Part shown: positions 1-6,760 of the stretch, one piece after another
Position numbering within the stretch: position 1 is the stretch's first letter
Layout of the letters: every line of letters begins with the position of its first letter
Source: an uncultured Bacteroidales bacterium
Lineage (GTDB): Bacteria; Bacteroidota; Bacteroidia; Bacteroidales; UBA932
Direction: 5' to 3'
Length of the DNA stretch: 21,078 nt
Assembly (NCBI GenBank): GCA_937900465.1
Contig: CALCEJ010000113.1
Location: forward strand, 1 to 21,078
The notes under the pieces: model-generated
Seen by the model: the letters and a program-made list of their open reading frames with translations, nothing else
What the model was told of the DNA's origin: nothing
Databases searched by the model: none
Program-made: the position numbers and the translations under genes

Positions 1-1056
1 TTGTCTATTATCATGATGAGCAAATGTAAATCCATGAGTTGAAACAATATAAGATCTACCTTGTTGATCATATCTTACATAATTAAGCTCATTTTCAGGG
101 AAGGCATACATTCTTCTTCTATTTTTTGCTTCGTCAATAGTTTGATCAATTTGATCTTCAGGAATATTCATTCTATATCTATTTCTTAATTCAACTATTT
201 CATTTCTGAATCCATATGGTTGATAAGGTTGATATTGTGGTGGAACATAACCAGGTTGTGGAGGATATGATGATGGTTGTTGTTGAGGAGGATATGATGG
301 TGGTTGTTGTGGAGGATATGATGGTTGGGCTTGTTGAGGAGGATATGATGGATATCCTTGTTGTTGAGCATAACCTGGTTGGAAACCACTTTGTGAAGGA
401 GCAGAAGATTGGTCCATGCATAAAAGTTTAGCACCATCAATTACCCAATCTTTTTTCCATCCATTATTATTTCCTGAAAATTCAACTCTAATAACAGCAT
501 CTCCATTTTGATCTAATTTATTCATATCAAAATCTTCTCTTCTTATATCTCTTATATAACATTCTGATAATCTATCTACTTTTACCATTTCATCATTAGG
601 GAAATTCTTATCTTCTAATATCATTTTATCGCAAACGAAAACTCTGAATGTCATTTGTCCTTTTATATTTTTACTTTCAAAACATTGATTCAAGAATAAT
701 TGATAATTTCCTGGTTTTACATGATTGAATTTAAGTTTCATATCAAGCCATGCAACTTTGATTAAATGCTTTGCTGTTCCATCATAACTATTTGGATCAT
801 TTCTTTCATCGAAATATTGTCTATTATCATGATGAGCAAATGTAAATCCATGAGTTGAAACAATATAAGATTTCCCTTTTTCATCATATCTTACATAATT
901 GAGTTCATTTTCAGGGAAAGCATACATTCTTCTTCTATTTTTAGCCTCTTCTACAGAATTATCAATTTGATCATCTGGAATATTCATTCTATATCTATTT
1001 CTCAATTCAACTATTTCATTTCTGAATCCATATGGTTGATAAGGTTGATATTGTTG
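1..1056. repeat. Tandem 816-nt module repeat (1-240 matches 817-1056)
   Basis: Bases 1-240 align with 817-1056 at a constant offset of 816 nt (272 codons) without gaps. Only two differences are seen in the first 60 bases. The repeated part covers the GFRNE segment and the edge of the YPPQ-rich tract. The tract itself (about 225-417 and 1041-1330) is repeated with length changes. The offset is a multiple of three, so the reading frame is kept. This indicates in-frame duplication of a module made of repeat tract, helical segment and PP2-like domain. Confidence 0.85.
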
Positions 1057-1398
1057 TTGAGCATAACCAGGTTGTGGAGGATATGATGGCTGTTGTGGTT
1101 GTTGAGGTGGATATGATGATGGTTGTTGTTGAGGAGGATATGATGGCTGTTGTGGAGGTGCATATTGAGGAGGATATGATGGTTGTTGAGAAGGATTTTG
1201 TGGAGGTGCATACGGTGGAGGATATGATGATGGTTGAGATTGATTTTGAGGAGGCGCATAATGTGGAGGATATGTTGGTTGTTGAGAAGGATATTGAGGA
1301 GGATATGAGGGTTGTTGAGGATGTTGGTTTCCATGAGGATTCATACCTGGATAGGGTCCATGAGGATTGAAATTAGGATAATGCGGAGGAAAATTCAT
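1..1398 (-). CDS. Partial eukaryote-like Pro/Gln/Tyr-rich modular protein, PP2-like domain (5' part; runs off left edge)
   Basis: An uninterrupted frame of 466 codons starts at ATG 1398-1396 and is still open at base 1, so the 3' end lies outside the window. Residues 1-123 are low-complexity, with many SYPPQ-type repeats and four PPxY motifs (PPQY, PPHY, PPPY, PPQY). Residues 124-212 are a charged, partly helical segment beginning GFRNEIVELRNRYRMN. Residues about 210-328 (core KVAWLDMKLKF with W217, ending WVIDGAKLLCM) resemble a plant phloem-protein-2-like domain; that match is tentative. A second repeat-rich stretch (329-395) and a second GFRNE segment (396-466) then follow. Codon use (AGA for Arg, CAA for Gln, A/T in third positions) and the AT-rich flank are unlike every other gene here and suggest a protist or anaerobic fungus. 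CAA, never TAA/TAG, is used for Gln, so no altered code is needed. Function is unknown; a lectin-like or scaffold role is only a guess. Confidence 0.7.
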   Translation of the reverse strand, partial: MNFPPHYPNFNPHGPYPGMNPHGNQHPQQPSYPPQYPSQQPTYPPHYAPPQNQSQPSSYPPPYAPPQNPSQQPSYPPQYAPPQQPSYPPQQQPSSYPPQQPQQPSYPPQPGYAQQQYQPYQPYGFRNEIVELRNRYRMNIPDDQIDNSVEEAKNRRRMYAFPENELNYVRYDEKGKSYIVSTHGFTFAHHDNRQYFDERNDPNSYDGTAKHLIKVAWLDMKLKFNHVKPGNYQLFLNQCFESKNIKGQMTFRVFVCDKMILEDKNFPNDEMVKVDRLSECYIRDIRREDFDMNKLDQNGDAVIRVEFSGNNNGWKKDWVIDGAKLLCMDQSSAPSQSGFQPGYAQQQGYPSYPPQQAQPSYPPQQPPSYPPQQQPSSYPPQPGYVPPQYQPYQPYGFRNEIVELRNRYRMNIPEDQIDQTIDEAKNRRRMYAFPENELNYVRYDQQGRSYIVSTHGFTFAHHDNRQ

Positions 1399-1527
1399 TA
1401 TTATATATATAAATAAAACAATAAAAATTATTAATTATAATCGTTTTGATGTAATTATTTTTATGTTTAATTTTTTAATTTTAAAATATATTTTATTAAA
1501 TTAATTAAAAAAAATTTTATTAAATAT
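1399..1527. other. Extremely AT-rich spacer ending at a sharp composition break
   Basis: This stretch is nearly all A and T, with runs such as ttttttaattttaaaatat. It contains no credible bacterial gene or promoter. It lies upstream of the eukaryote-like gene and resembles the intergenic DNA of very AT-rich protists or anaerobic fungi. At 1528 the sequence turns abruptly into GC-rich bacterial coding DNA. Confidence 0.8.
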
Positions 1528-2432
1528 GGGGATTGGGGATAGAGGAGGAAGATTCCGACGATGGCAAGATAGGACAGTTGGAATCCGAGTGACCTCAGCA
1601 CTGAAGGGTCAGCCCCGGTCTGGATAAGGAGTGCGGCGCAAAGGATGTTCCAGGAGGAGGGCTTCCGTCCTGTGAGTGGGAGGAGTTCCCTCCCAAGGAT
1701 AAAAAGCATGGCCCTGACCGTTGAGGGGGAGGCACCGGTCGCAAGGGTGTATACGACGATGAGAACGGAGGTCAGGATGGCGCGTACGGCCTTCCCGAGG
1801 GGGCTGTTTCCAACAGGCCGGAAGATAAGGCTGGAGATCATGTAGATTATCCCGAGATGAAGACCGGACAGGGCCAGGAGGTGAGACGCACCTGAGCAGG
1901 AGAAAACGGCTTTGTCCACTGCTGAGAGGCCGCTCCGGTCCCCGATGAGGAGAGCACGGAGAAGCCCTGCGGTCCGGGCCTTCTGAAACGGAATCCCGTC
2001 AATCAGCGCGGAAACGCCCGCAGCGGCGCGTTCCAGAGAGCTCCGTAGCCCTCCGGCCCATCCAAGAGCCCCTCCGGCCCCGCCAAAACCCTCGCCAAAA
2101 TCCCCGCCAAAACCCTCGCCCAAACCCCCGCCAAAATCCCCGCCAAAACCCCCGCCAAAATCCCCGTTCAAAGCCCATCCTCCATACAGTGACGGAAGGC
2201 CGGAACAGAACCCCGAGAGGAAGCCGGCGAGAAAGCACAGGGGAAGCAGCGGGAGCAGGGTACGGCCGTCCTCCCGCGATACGTATCGCGCCATTGCAGT
2301 CAACCCCGGGAGGACAAGCGCCAATGCGCCTGAAGCGTAATACCCGGCCCCGACAGGAAACGCAAGCCCTGCGGCGGCCCCGGCCGTGAATGTCAATGAA
2401 AGCGCCATGAGACCCGGAGAAAATGAGTTCAT
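1467..2432 (-). CDS. comEC: ComEC/Rec2-type DNA uptake channel, 3'-truncated at the composition break
   Basis: ComEC forms the inner-membrane channel that imports single-stranded DNA during natural transformation. The start ATG is 2432-2430. Residues 1-85 are hydrophobic and membrane-spanning. The Competence domain follows with its hallmark sequence ALLIGDRSGL then SHLLALSGLHLGI. Further helices continue to GFQLSYLAIVGIFLLYP. Genuine ComEC sequence ends near base 1528. The last 20 or so codons (to 1467, YLIKFFLINLIKYILKLKN) are read from the AT-rich DNA and are not ComEC. Family members are usually two or more times longer and often carry a C-terminal metallo-beta-lactamase-like domain, which is absent here. 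Between the first helices and the Competence domain, where an OB-type domain is usual, there is only about 70 residues, including a Gly/Phe repeat (about 90-118). The gene is divergent from the acetate kinase gene. Confidence 0.85.
   Translation of the reverse strand: MNSFSPGLMALSLTFTAGAAAGLAFPVGAGYYASGALALVLPGLTAMARYVSREDGRTLLPLLPLCFLAGFLSGFCSGLPSLYGGWALNGDFGGGFGGDFGGGLGEGFGGDFGEGFGGAGGALGWAGGLRSSLERAAAGVSALIDGIPFQKARTAGLLRALLIGDRSGLSAVDKAVFSCSGASHLLALSGLHLGIIYMISSLIFRPVGNSPLGKAVRAILTSVLIVVYTLATGASPSTVRAMLFILGRELLPLTGRKPSSWNILCAALLIQTGADPSVLRSLGFQLSYLAIVGIFLLYPQSPYLIKFFLINLIKYILKLKN
2080..2175. repeat. 12-nt minisatellite inside comEC, about 8 units (4-residue GGxF repeats)
   Basis: The plus strand shows a 12-nt unit of the type ccgccaaaaccc, alternating with tcgccaaaatcc and close variants, repeated about eight times. 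The period keeps the frame and encodes GGDF, GGGF, GEGF and similar tetrapeptides in ComEC. The minus (coding) strand carries many runs of three to five G. Confidence 0.9.
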
Positions 2433-2476
2433 AGCTTCTTTCTCAACTTTGTGCGTAAAAATACTGAAATATTTGT

Positions 2477-2484
2477 TAACTTTG
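2477..2484 (+). promoter_or_regulatory. Bacteroidota -7 promoter box for the acetate kinase gene train
   Basis: TAACTTTG matches the Bacteroidota -7 consensus TAnnTTTG and lies 31 nt before the ATG at 2516, giving a predicted leader of roughly 25 nt. A TTTG at 2448-2451 could be the -33 element, but the 25-nt spacing is longer than usual. On the opposite strand, TATTTTTA (2463-2456) is a weaker candidate for divergent comEC transcription. Confidence 0.55.
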
Positions 2485-2515
2485 TACGTTTACGTGATAA
2501 AACCTACTACACAAT

Positions 2516-3724
2516 ATGAAAATACTGGTAATCAATTGCGGCAGCTCCTCGATCAAGTATCAGCTCCTCGACATGCAGAGCGACAATGAGTTCGACCTCA
2601 TTGCCAAGGGTATTGCGGAAAAAATAGGTCTCCCTGCGGGAATCCTTCAGTACGCGCCCTCCGGGAAGGACAAGATTGTCAGGGACCTTCCCATTCCGGA
2701 TCACAAAGTGGGTATGGCCCTCATCCTCGAGGCCCTTACGGATCCCGTCACCGGCGTCTTGAACTCCCTTGAGGACATCGATGCCGTGGGCCACCGCATC
2801 GTCCAGGGCGGCGACTTCTTCTCCGGATCCGTCCTCGTCGATGAGGACGTTCTCGGAAAGATCGCCTTCTGTTCGGATTTCGCCCCCCTTCACAACCCGG
2901 CCCATCTGCTTGGTATCGAAGCAATCACCCACGTCCTTCCGAAGGTCCCCCAGGTCGTCACCTTCGACACCGCCTTCCATCAGAGCATGCCCTCCTACGC
3001 TTATATGTACGGCCTTCCCTACGAGTACTACGAGAAATTCCGCGTACGCCGCTACGGGGCCCATGGTACCAGCCACCAGTACGTTGCCGGAGTGGGCGCC
3101 GCCCTCGCCGGAATCGACCTCCAGAATTCCAAGATCATTACCTGCCACCTCGGCGCCGGCAGCTCCATATGCGCAATCCGCGACGGAAAGTGCATCGATA
3201 CATCGATGGGCTTCTCCCCGCTGGAGGGAATGGTGATGGGAACGCGCGTGGGGAACATCGACGCGAACGCAGTCATCTATCTCGAAAACAAGCTCGGAGT
3301 AACCCCCGACGAGATGTCCGTGATCCTTAACCGCAAGTCCGGATTCCTCGGAATCAGCGGAAAGACCTCCGACTGCCGTGAATTGGACGCCCTTGCGGAA
3401 GGCGGAGACCCTAAGGCAAAACTCGCCCTCAAGAAATACTCCTACGATATAATCAAGAACGTGGGCTCTTACGTGGCAGCCCTTAACGGAGTCGATCTTA
3501 TCGTCTTCACAGGCGGAATCGGAGAGAATAACGGAAGGCTCCGCCGCCACGTCCTGGAGAGTTTCTCATACCTTGGACTCAAGGTTGACTACGAGGCTAA
3601 CGAAGTCCACGGTGAGACAAGCATTATTTCCACTCCGGATTCAGCCGTCAAGGCCGCCGTAGTGTGCACGAACGAGGAACTCGTCATCGCCCGTGACACA
3701 ATGCACATAGTCCGGAAACTGTAA
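2516..3724 (+). CDS. ackA: Acetate kinase (acyl kinase)
   Basis: This cytoplasmic enzyme interconverts acyl-phosphate plus ADP with a short-chain acid (normally acetate) plus ATP. At 402 residues it has the family length. Visible motifs are INCGSSSIKYQL (N7), HRIVQGG (R94), FAPLHNP, TFDTAFHQSMP (D151), RRYGAHGTSH (H183), HLGAGSS, DTSMGFSPLEG, MGTR (R244), FTGGIGEN, and TNEELVIA near the C-terminus (E387). These correspond to the known catalytic residues of the Methanosarcina enzyme with a constant offset of three. HRIVQGG has Gln where His is common (HRVVHGG). The gene heads a plus-strand train behind a -7 box. The partner 15 nt downstream is a phosphotransacylase of the Ptb type rather than a classical long Pta, so the acyl substrate might be acetate, propionate or butyrate. 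Confidence 0.95.
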   Translation: MKILVINCGSSSIKYQLLDMQSDNEFDLIAKGIAEKIGLPAGILQYAPSGKDKIVRDLPIPDHKVGMALILEALTDPVTGVLNSLEDIDAVGHRIVQGGDFFSGSVLVDEDVLGKIAFCSDFAPLHNPAHLLGIEAITHVLPKVPQVVTFDTAFHQSMPSYAYMYGLPYEYYEKFRVRRYGAHGTSHQYVAGVGAALAGIDLQNSKIITCHLGAGSSICAIRDGKCIDTSMGFSPLEGMVMGTRVGNIDANAVIYLENKLGVTPDEMSVILNRKSGFLGISGKTSDCRELDALAEGGDPKAKLALKKYSYDIIKNVGSYVAALNGVDLIVFTGGIGENNGRLRRHVLESFSYLGLKVDYEANEVHGETSIISTPDSAVKAAVVCTNEELVIARDTMHIVRKL

Positions 3725-3739
3725 ACAACCACATACGAA

Positions 3740-4648
3740 ATGATTAAGACTTTTGACGATCTGTTCGCCCAGCTCAAGGCTAAGGGCGTATGCAAGAAGA
3801 TGGTCGCTGCATGGGCAGTTGATGACCACACCATTGAGGCAGCATCCAAGGCAGTTGACCTCGGATTCATCGAGGCGGTGCTCGTTGGAGACGTGGACCT
3901 TATGCAGAAGGTCTGCGACGGTGCCGGAATTGACATCGCGAAGTTCACCGTGGTGGACATCAAGGATGAGCTGAAGGCTGTCGCCGAGGCTGTCCGTATG
4001 GTCCACGACGGCGAGGGAGACGTCCTTATGAAGGGCCTGTGCTCCACCGACAAATTCCTCCGCGCCATCCTCAACAAGGAAACGGGACTGCTTCCCCCGA
4101 AGGGCCTGCTTTCCCACGTTGGCGTCATCGAGACCCCGAAATATCACAAACTTATGTTTATCGGCGATATGGCCGTTATCCCTCAGCCTGACTTCCGTCA
4201 GAAAGTCAAGATGGCAGGATACATCACCTCGGTCGCGCAATCCTTCGGTATCGAGAAGCCGAAGATCGCGTTCATCGCAGCGTCCGAACAGATGCTCGAC
4301 TCTATGCCCGCCTGCATCGAGGGCGCTATGCTTGCAAAGATGTGCGACCGCGGCCAGATCAAGGGATGCATCGGTGACGGCCCGCTTGCGCTGGATGTCG
4401 CAATTGACGAAGAATCCGTCCGGATCAAAAAGCTTGTCAGCCCCGTTGCAGGAGATGCTGACTGCCTCCTGTTCCCGAACATAGAGTCCGCGAACGTATT
4501 CTGGAAGACCAATACAAAACTCTGCGACGGCGTCCGTCAGGCCGGAATGCTCGTCGGGACCAAGGTTCCCTGCGTCCTCGCCTCGCGTGCGGACTCTGTC
4601 GATGTGAAACTGAATTCCATCGCAGAGGCAGTCGCCTTCGTAAAGTAA
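3740..4648 (+). CDS. ptb: Phosphate butyryltransferase/acetyltransferase family enzyme
   Basis: The enzyme transfers an acyl group between CoA and phosphate, giving the acyl-phosphate used by the kinase encoded just upstream. The 302-residue length fits Ptb and short Pta proteins. Family signatures are VLMKGLCSTDKFLRAILNKE (about 96-115), LLSHVGV (about 125-131), GPLALDVAIDEE (about 214-225), SPVAGDADCLLFPNIE (about 234-249) and LASRADSVDVKLNSIAEA near the C-terminus. The LALD, SPVAG-AD and SRADS-KLNSIA pattern is closer to Ptb than to canonical Pta. The gap to the upstream kinase is 15 nt and to the next gene 20 nt, so co-transcription is likely. Substrate chain length cannot be read from the sequence. 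Confidence 0.9.
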   Translation: MIKTFDDLFAQLKAKGVCKKMVAAWAVDDHTIEAASKAVDLGFIEAVLVGDVDLMQKVCDGAGIDIAKFTVVDIKDELKAVAEAVRMVHDGEGDVLMKGLCSTDKFLRAILNKETGLLPPKGLLSHVGVIETPKYHKLMFIGDMAVIPQPDFRQKVKMAGYITSVAQSFGIEKPKIAFIAASEQMLDSMPACIEGAMLAKMCDRGQIKGCIGDGPLALDVAIDEESVRIKKLVSPVAGDADCLLFPNIESANVFWKTNTKLCDGVRQAGMLVGTKVPCVLASRADSVDVKLNSIAEAVAFVK

Positions 4649-4668
4649 ATAACTGAAAACAGCGGGAG

Positions 4669-6741
4669 ATGGACCGGAAAGCAATAGTAATATCGATGGT
4701 TGCCCTGGCACTTATGCTCTCGGGCATAGCGTTCGCGGTCAGCCGCCTCTACAGGGAAGCGGAACTCCCCGCGGCTGAGGAGAAATCCCAGGACATCCTT
4801 ATGAGGGCGATCCCTTCGGATGCGGTGGCTCTCGCTGTATTCAATGATTCAAACGCTTCGAGGAATGTGGCGGAAGACCCTTCCGGGCTTCTTGCCGCAT
4901 TCCTTACCCCTTCCTCTCCGGGACTCAGGGAGTTTCTCGGGGAAACCCTTAGGAGCGGCCGCCGCACGGCTGTCTCCCTCCACAACAACGGATCGCTGGT
5001 CCCTCTTCTTGTCGCTGATGTTACCGGCTCGGATTCCACAGCGGTGGCTCCTCTTATGGAATCGGCGGAAAAGAAGGGGTTCAAAGCGTCCTTCTACAGA
5101 GGATGCCTTATCGTGTCCTCTTCCCAGACCCTCGTAAGCTCCTGCACAAGGCACATAGATTCCGGCTCCGGCCTTTCCGGAGACAAAGACCTCGCCGCCC
5201 TTCAGGGCAGCGCCGCCCCCGTTTCGATATTCCTTTCGAACCGTCACGCATCCAAGCTTATCCAGGTCTACGCTTCTGCCCGGATGAATTCCAGGACAGA
5301 ATTCGTAAAGTCACTTGGAAACTGGTCCGCCCTGAGGGTGGAAAAAGCTTCCGCGGAGCAGATCAGCCTTTCAGGCTCATTCTCCGGACGTGACGACGAG
5401 AGTTTCCTAAAGGCCTTCTCCTCGGTGAAGCCGGATTCTAACCTCTATGGTGAAATCCTTCCATACTACTGCGATTTCGCGGTGTCGGTTTCCTTTGAAG
5501 ATTACAACGCTTATGTAGCTGCAAGGACTGCGTGGAAAAAAGTTAAGCCCGCTCAAAAAGCCCTGGAATGGGCCTCATCCCTGAAACCCCGCGAAATCGT
5601 GAAGGCTTCTTTCGATCTCGCAGGGGAATCCCGCGAGCTGGTCCTTGTCAGGACGGAAAAGACGCTTCAGGTTTCCTCCGCTCCGGCAAAAAACGGGAAT
5701 CCCGGCGCGGTCGCATCCCTTTTCGGGCCGTACTTCTCCGTGACGGATTCGCTTGAAGCCGCCGTCGCCCCACACTGGCTCGCATATGGGCCCGGAAATG
5801 TACTCCAGGCGCTGCTTTCCGCTGATTTCCCCGGCTATACCCTCTCGAAGAGGATGTCTGATTCAGGCGTATCCTCCGGCAGCGGAACGGTAGTCTACGC
5901 CTCTCTGAGCGACAGCCCGGCGGAGGCGGACAGGGTCTTTTCGAAGTCTTTTTCCGCTGCGGTAAAGGACTTTGTCCACGGCGCCGCATACGCACCCTTC
6001 GTAATGCAGGTCAAGCCGGCATCGGCATCGTGGACCGCCTCGCTTGAGAAAAAGGCCCAGAAGGGCGACAATATCCGGATGCAGGACCGCGACACAACCG
6101 TCGTCGTCCCCGAAGGCCCGTGGACCGTCACCAACAGCGGAACCGGCACCAAGAATACATTCTACCAGAATTCCCAGCTTTCCCTGTGCCTGAAGGATGA
6201 AAAGGGAGCGGGCGTCTGGGGTATCCCGTTCAAGAAGAAAATCGCGGGATACGTGACAGACATCGACTATTACAACAACGGAAAGATACAGTGGCTGTTC
6301 GCGGCAGGGGAGTCCCTATACCTTATAGACAGGCTCGGGCGCTTTGTGAGCGGATTCCCGGTGAATCTCCGGAAGAAGGTCCGTCTGGGCCCTTCGGTAT
6401 ACGATTTCTCCGGGGCCCATGGTTACTCCGTGACCGTGCTGCACAGCGACAATACCATAGCCAGATACAATCTCCACGGACAGAGGCCTTCCGGATGGAA
6501 GGACATCAAGGTGGAGGAGACCGTGAAGGCTCTTCCTGAACTCCTGGAAGTGTCCGGAAAGAATTACTGGGTCGTCAGGACGTCGATCCGAACCCTTATC
6601 TATCCTTTTGACGGCGGGGAACCGCTCACGACGGATATGGGCGGAAAGATGATCAAGGCGGATTCCCCTGTGAACGTATCAGGTCAGTCCGTGACCGTGG
6701 TCTGCTATGACGGAAAGACGCGCACTATAAAATTGAAATAA
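4669..6741 (+). CDS. Membrane-anchored periplasmic protein of unknown function
   Basis: This 690-residue protein is not recognised as a named family. Residues 5-27 form one hydrophobic segment (AIVISMVALALMLSGIAFAV) without an obvious signal-peptidase site, so it is probably an N-terminal anchor with the rest in the periplasm. Residues about 40-480 are a soluble region with few clear motifs and many Ser/Ala. Residues about 494-690 contain strand-rich repeats, such as WLFAAGESLYLIDRLGRFVSGFPV, followed by similar segments (TVLHSDNTIARYNLHGQRPSGW; YWVVRTSIRTLIYPFDG). This looks like part of a beta-propeller/PQQ-like fold, which is an inference. It sits between the phosphotransacylase gene (20-nt gap) and the acyl-CoA ligase gene (19-nt gap), so a role linked to cell-envelope lipid or acyl metabolism is possible but unproven. 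Confidence 0.8.
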   Translation: MDRKAIVISMVALALMLSGIAFAVSRLYREAELPAAEEKSQDILMRAIPSDAVALAVFNDSNASRNVAEDPSGLLAAFLTPSSPGLREFLGETLRSGRRTAVSLHNNGSLVPLLVADVTGSDSTAVAPLMESAEKKGFKASFYRGCLIVSSSQTLVSSCTRHIDSGSGLSGDKDLAALQGSAAPVSIFLSNRHASKLIQVYASARMNSRTEFVKSLGNWSALRVEKASAEQISLSGSFSGRDDESFLKAFSSVKPDSNLYGEILPYYCDFAVSVSFEDYNAYVAARTAWKKVKPAQKALEWASSLKPREIVKASFDLAGESRELVLVRTEKTLQVSSAPAKNGNPGAVASLFGPYFSVTDSLEAAVAPHWLAYGPGNVLQALLSADFPGYTLSKRMSDSGVSSGSGTVVYASLSDSPAEADRVFSKSFSAAVKDFVHGAAYAPFVMQVKPASASWTASLEKKAQKGDNIRMQDRDTTVVVPEGPWTVTNSGTGTKNTFYQNSQLSLCLKDEKGAGVWGIPFKKKIAGYVTDIDYYNNGKIQWLFAAGESLYLIDRLGRFVSGFPVNLRKKVRLGPSVYDFSGAHGYSVTVLHSDNTIARYNLHGQRPSGWKDIKVEETVKALPELLEVSGKNYWVVRTSIRTLIYPFDGGEPLTTDMGGKMIKADSPVNVSGQSVTVVCYDGKTRTIKLK

Positions 6742-6760
6742 AACCGAAAACCTATACCCG

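Noticed and set aside
195..440. His/Asn-rich small frames on the minus strand and Val/Glu/Met-rich frames on the plus strand (also at 1011-1370)
   Set aside because: They are out-of-frame readings of the YPPQ-encoding repeat tract. The long in-frame reading (complement of 1-1398) explains the region.
2080..2175. Short regular repeats as a CRISPR array
   Set aside because: Units are 12 nt, contiguous, without spacers and in frame with comEC.
1999..2238. Minus-strand frame with RGFW repeats
   Set aside because: It is another frame of the 12-nt minisatellite within comEC; the comEC frame has clear family motifs.
3050..3075. Ala at position 182 of the acetate kinase (RRYGAHG instead of RRYGFHG) as a sign of a larger acyl pocket
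   Set aside because: To my recollection other genuine acetate kinases, including that of E. coli, also have Ala here, so it does not indicate butyrate use.
2507..3550. 347-codon open frame opposite the acetate kinase gene
   Set aside because: Shadow frame created by GC-rich third positions; the plus-strand frame has all acetate kinase motifs.
3641..4711. 356-codon open frame opposite the phosphotransacylase gene
   Set aside because: Antisense shadow; no recognisable motifs, and it spans gene borders of the plus-strand genes.
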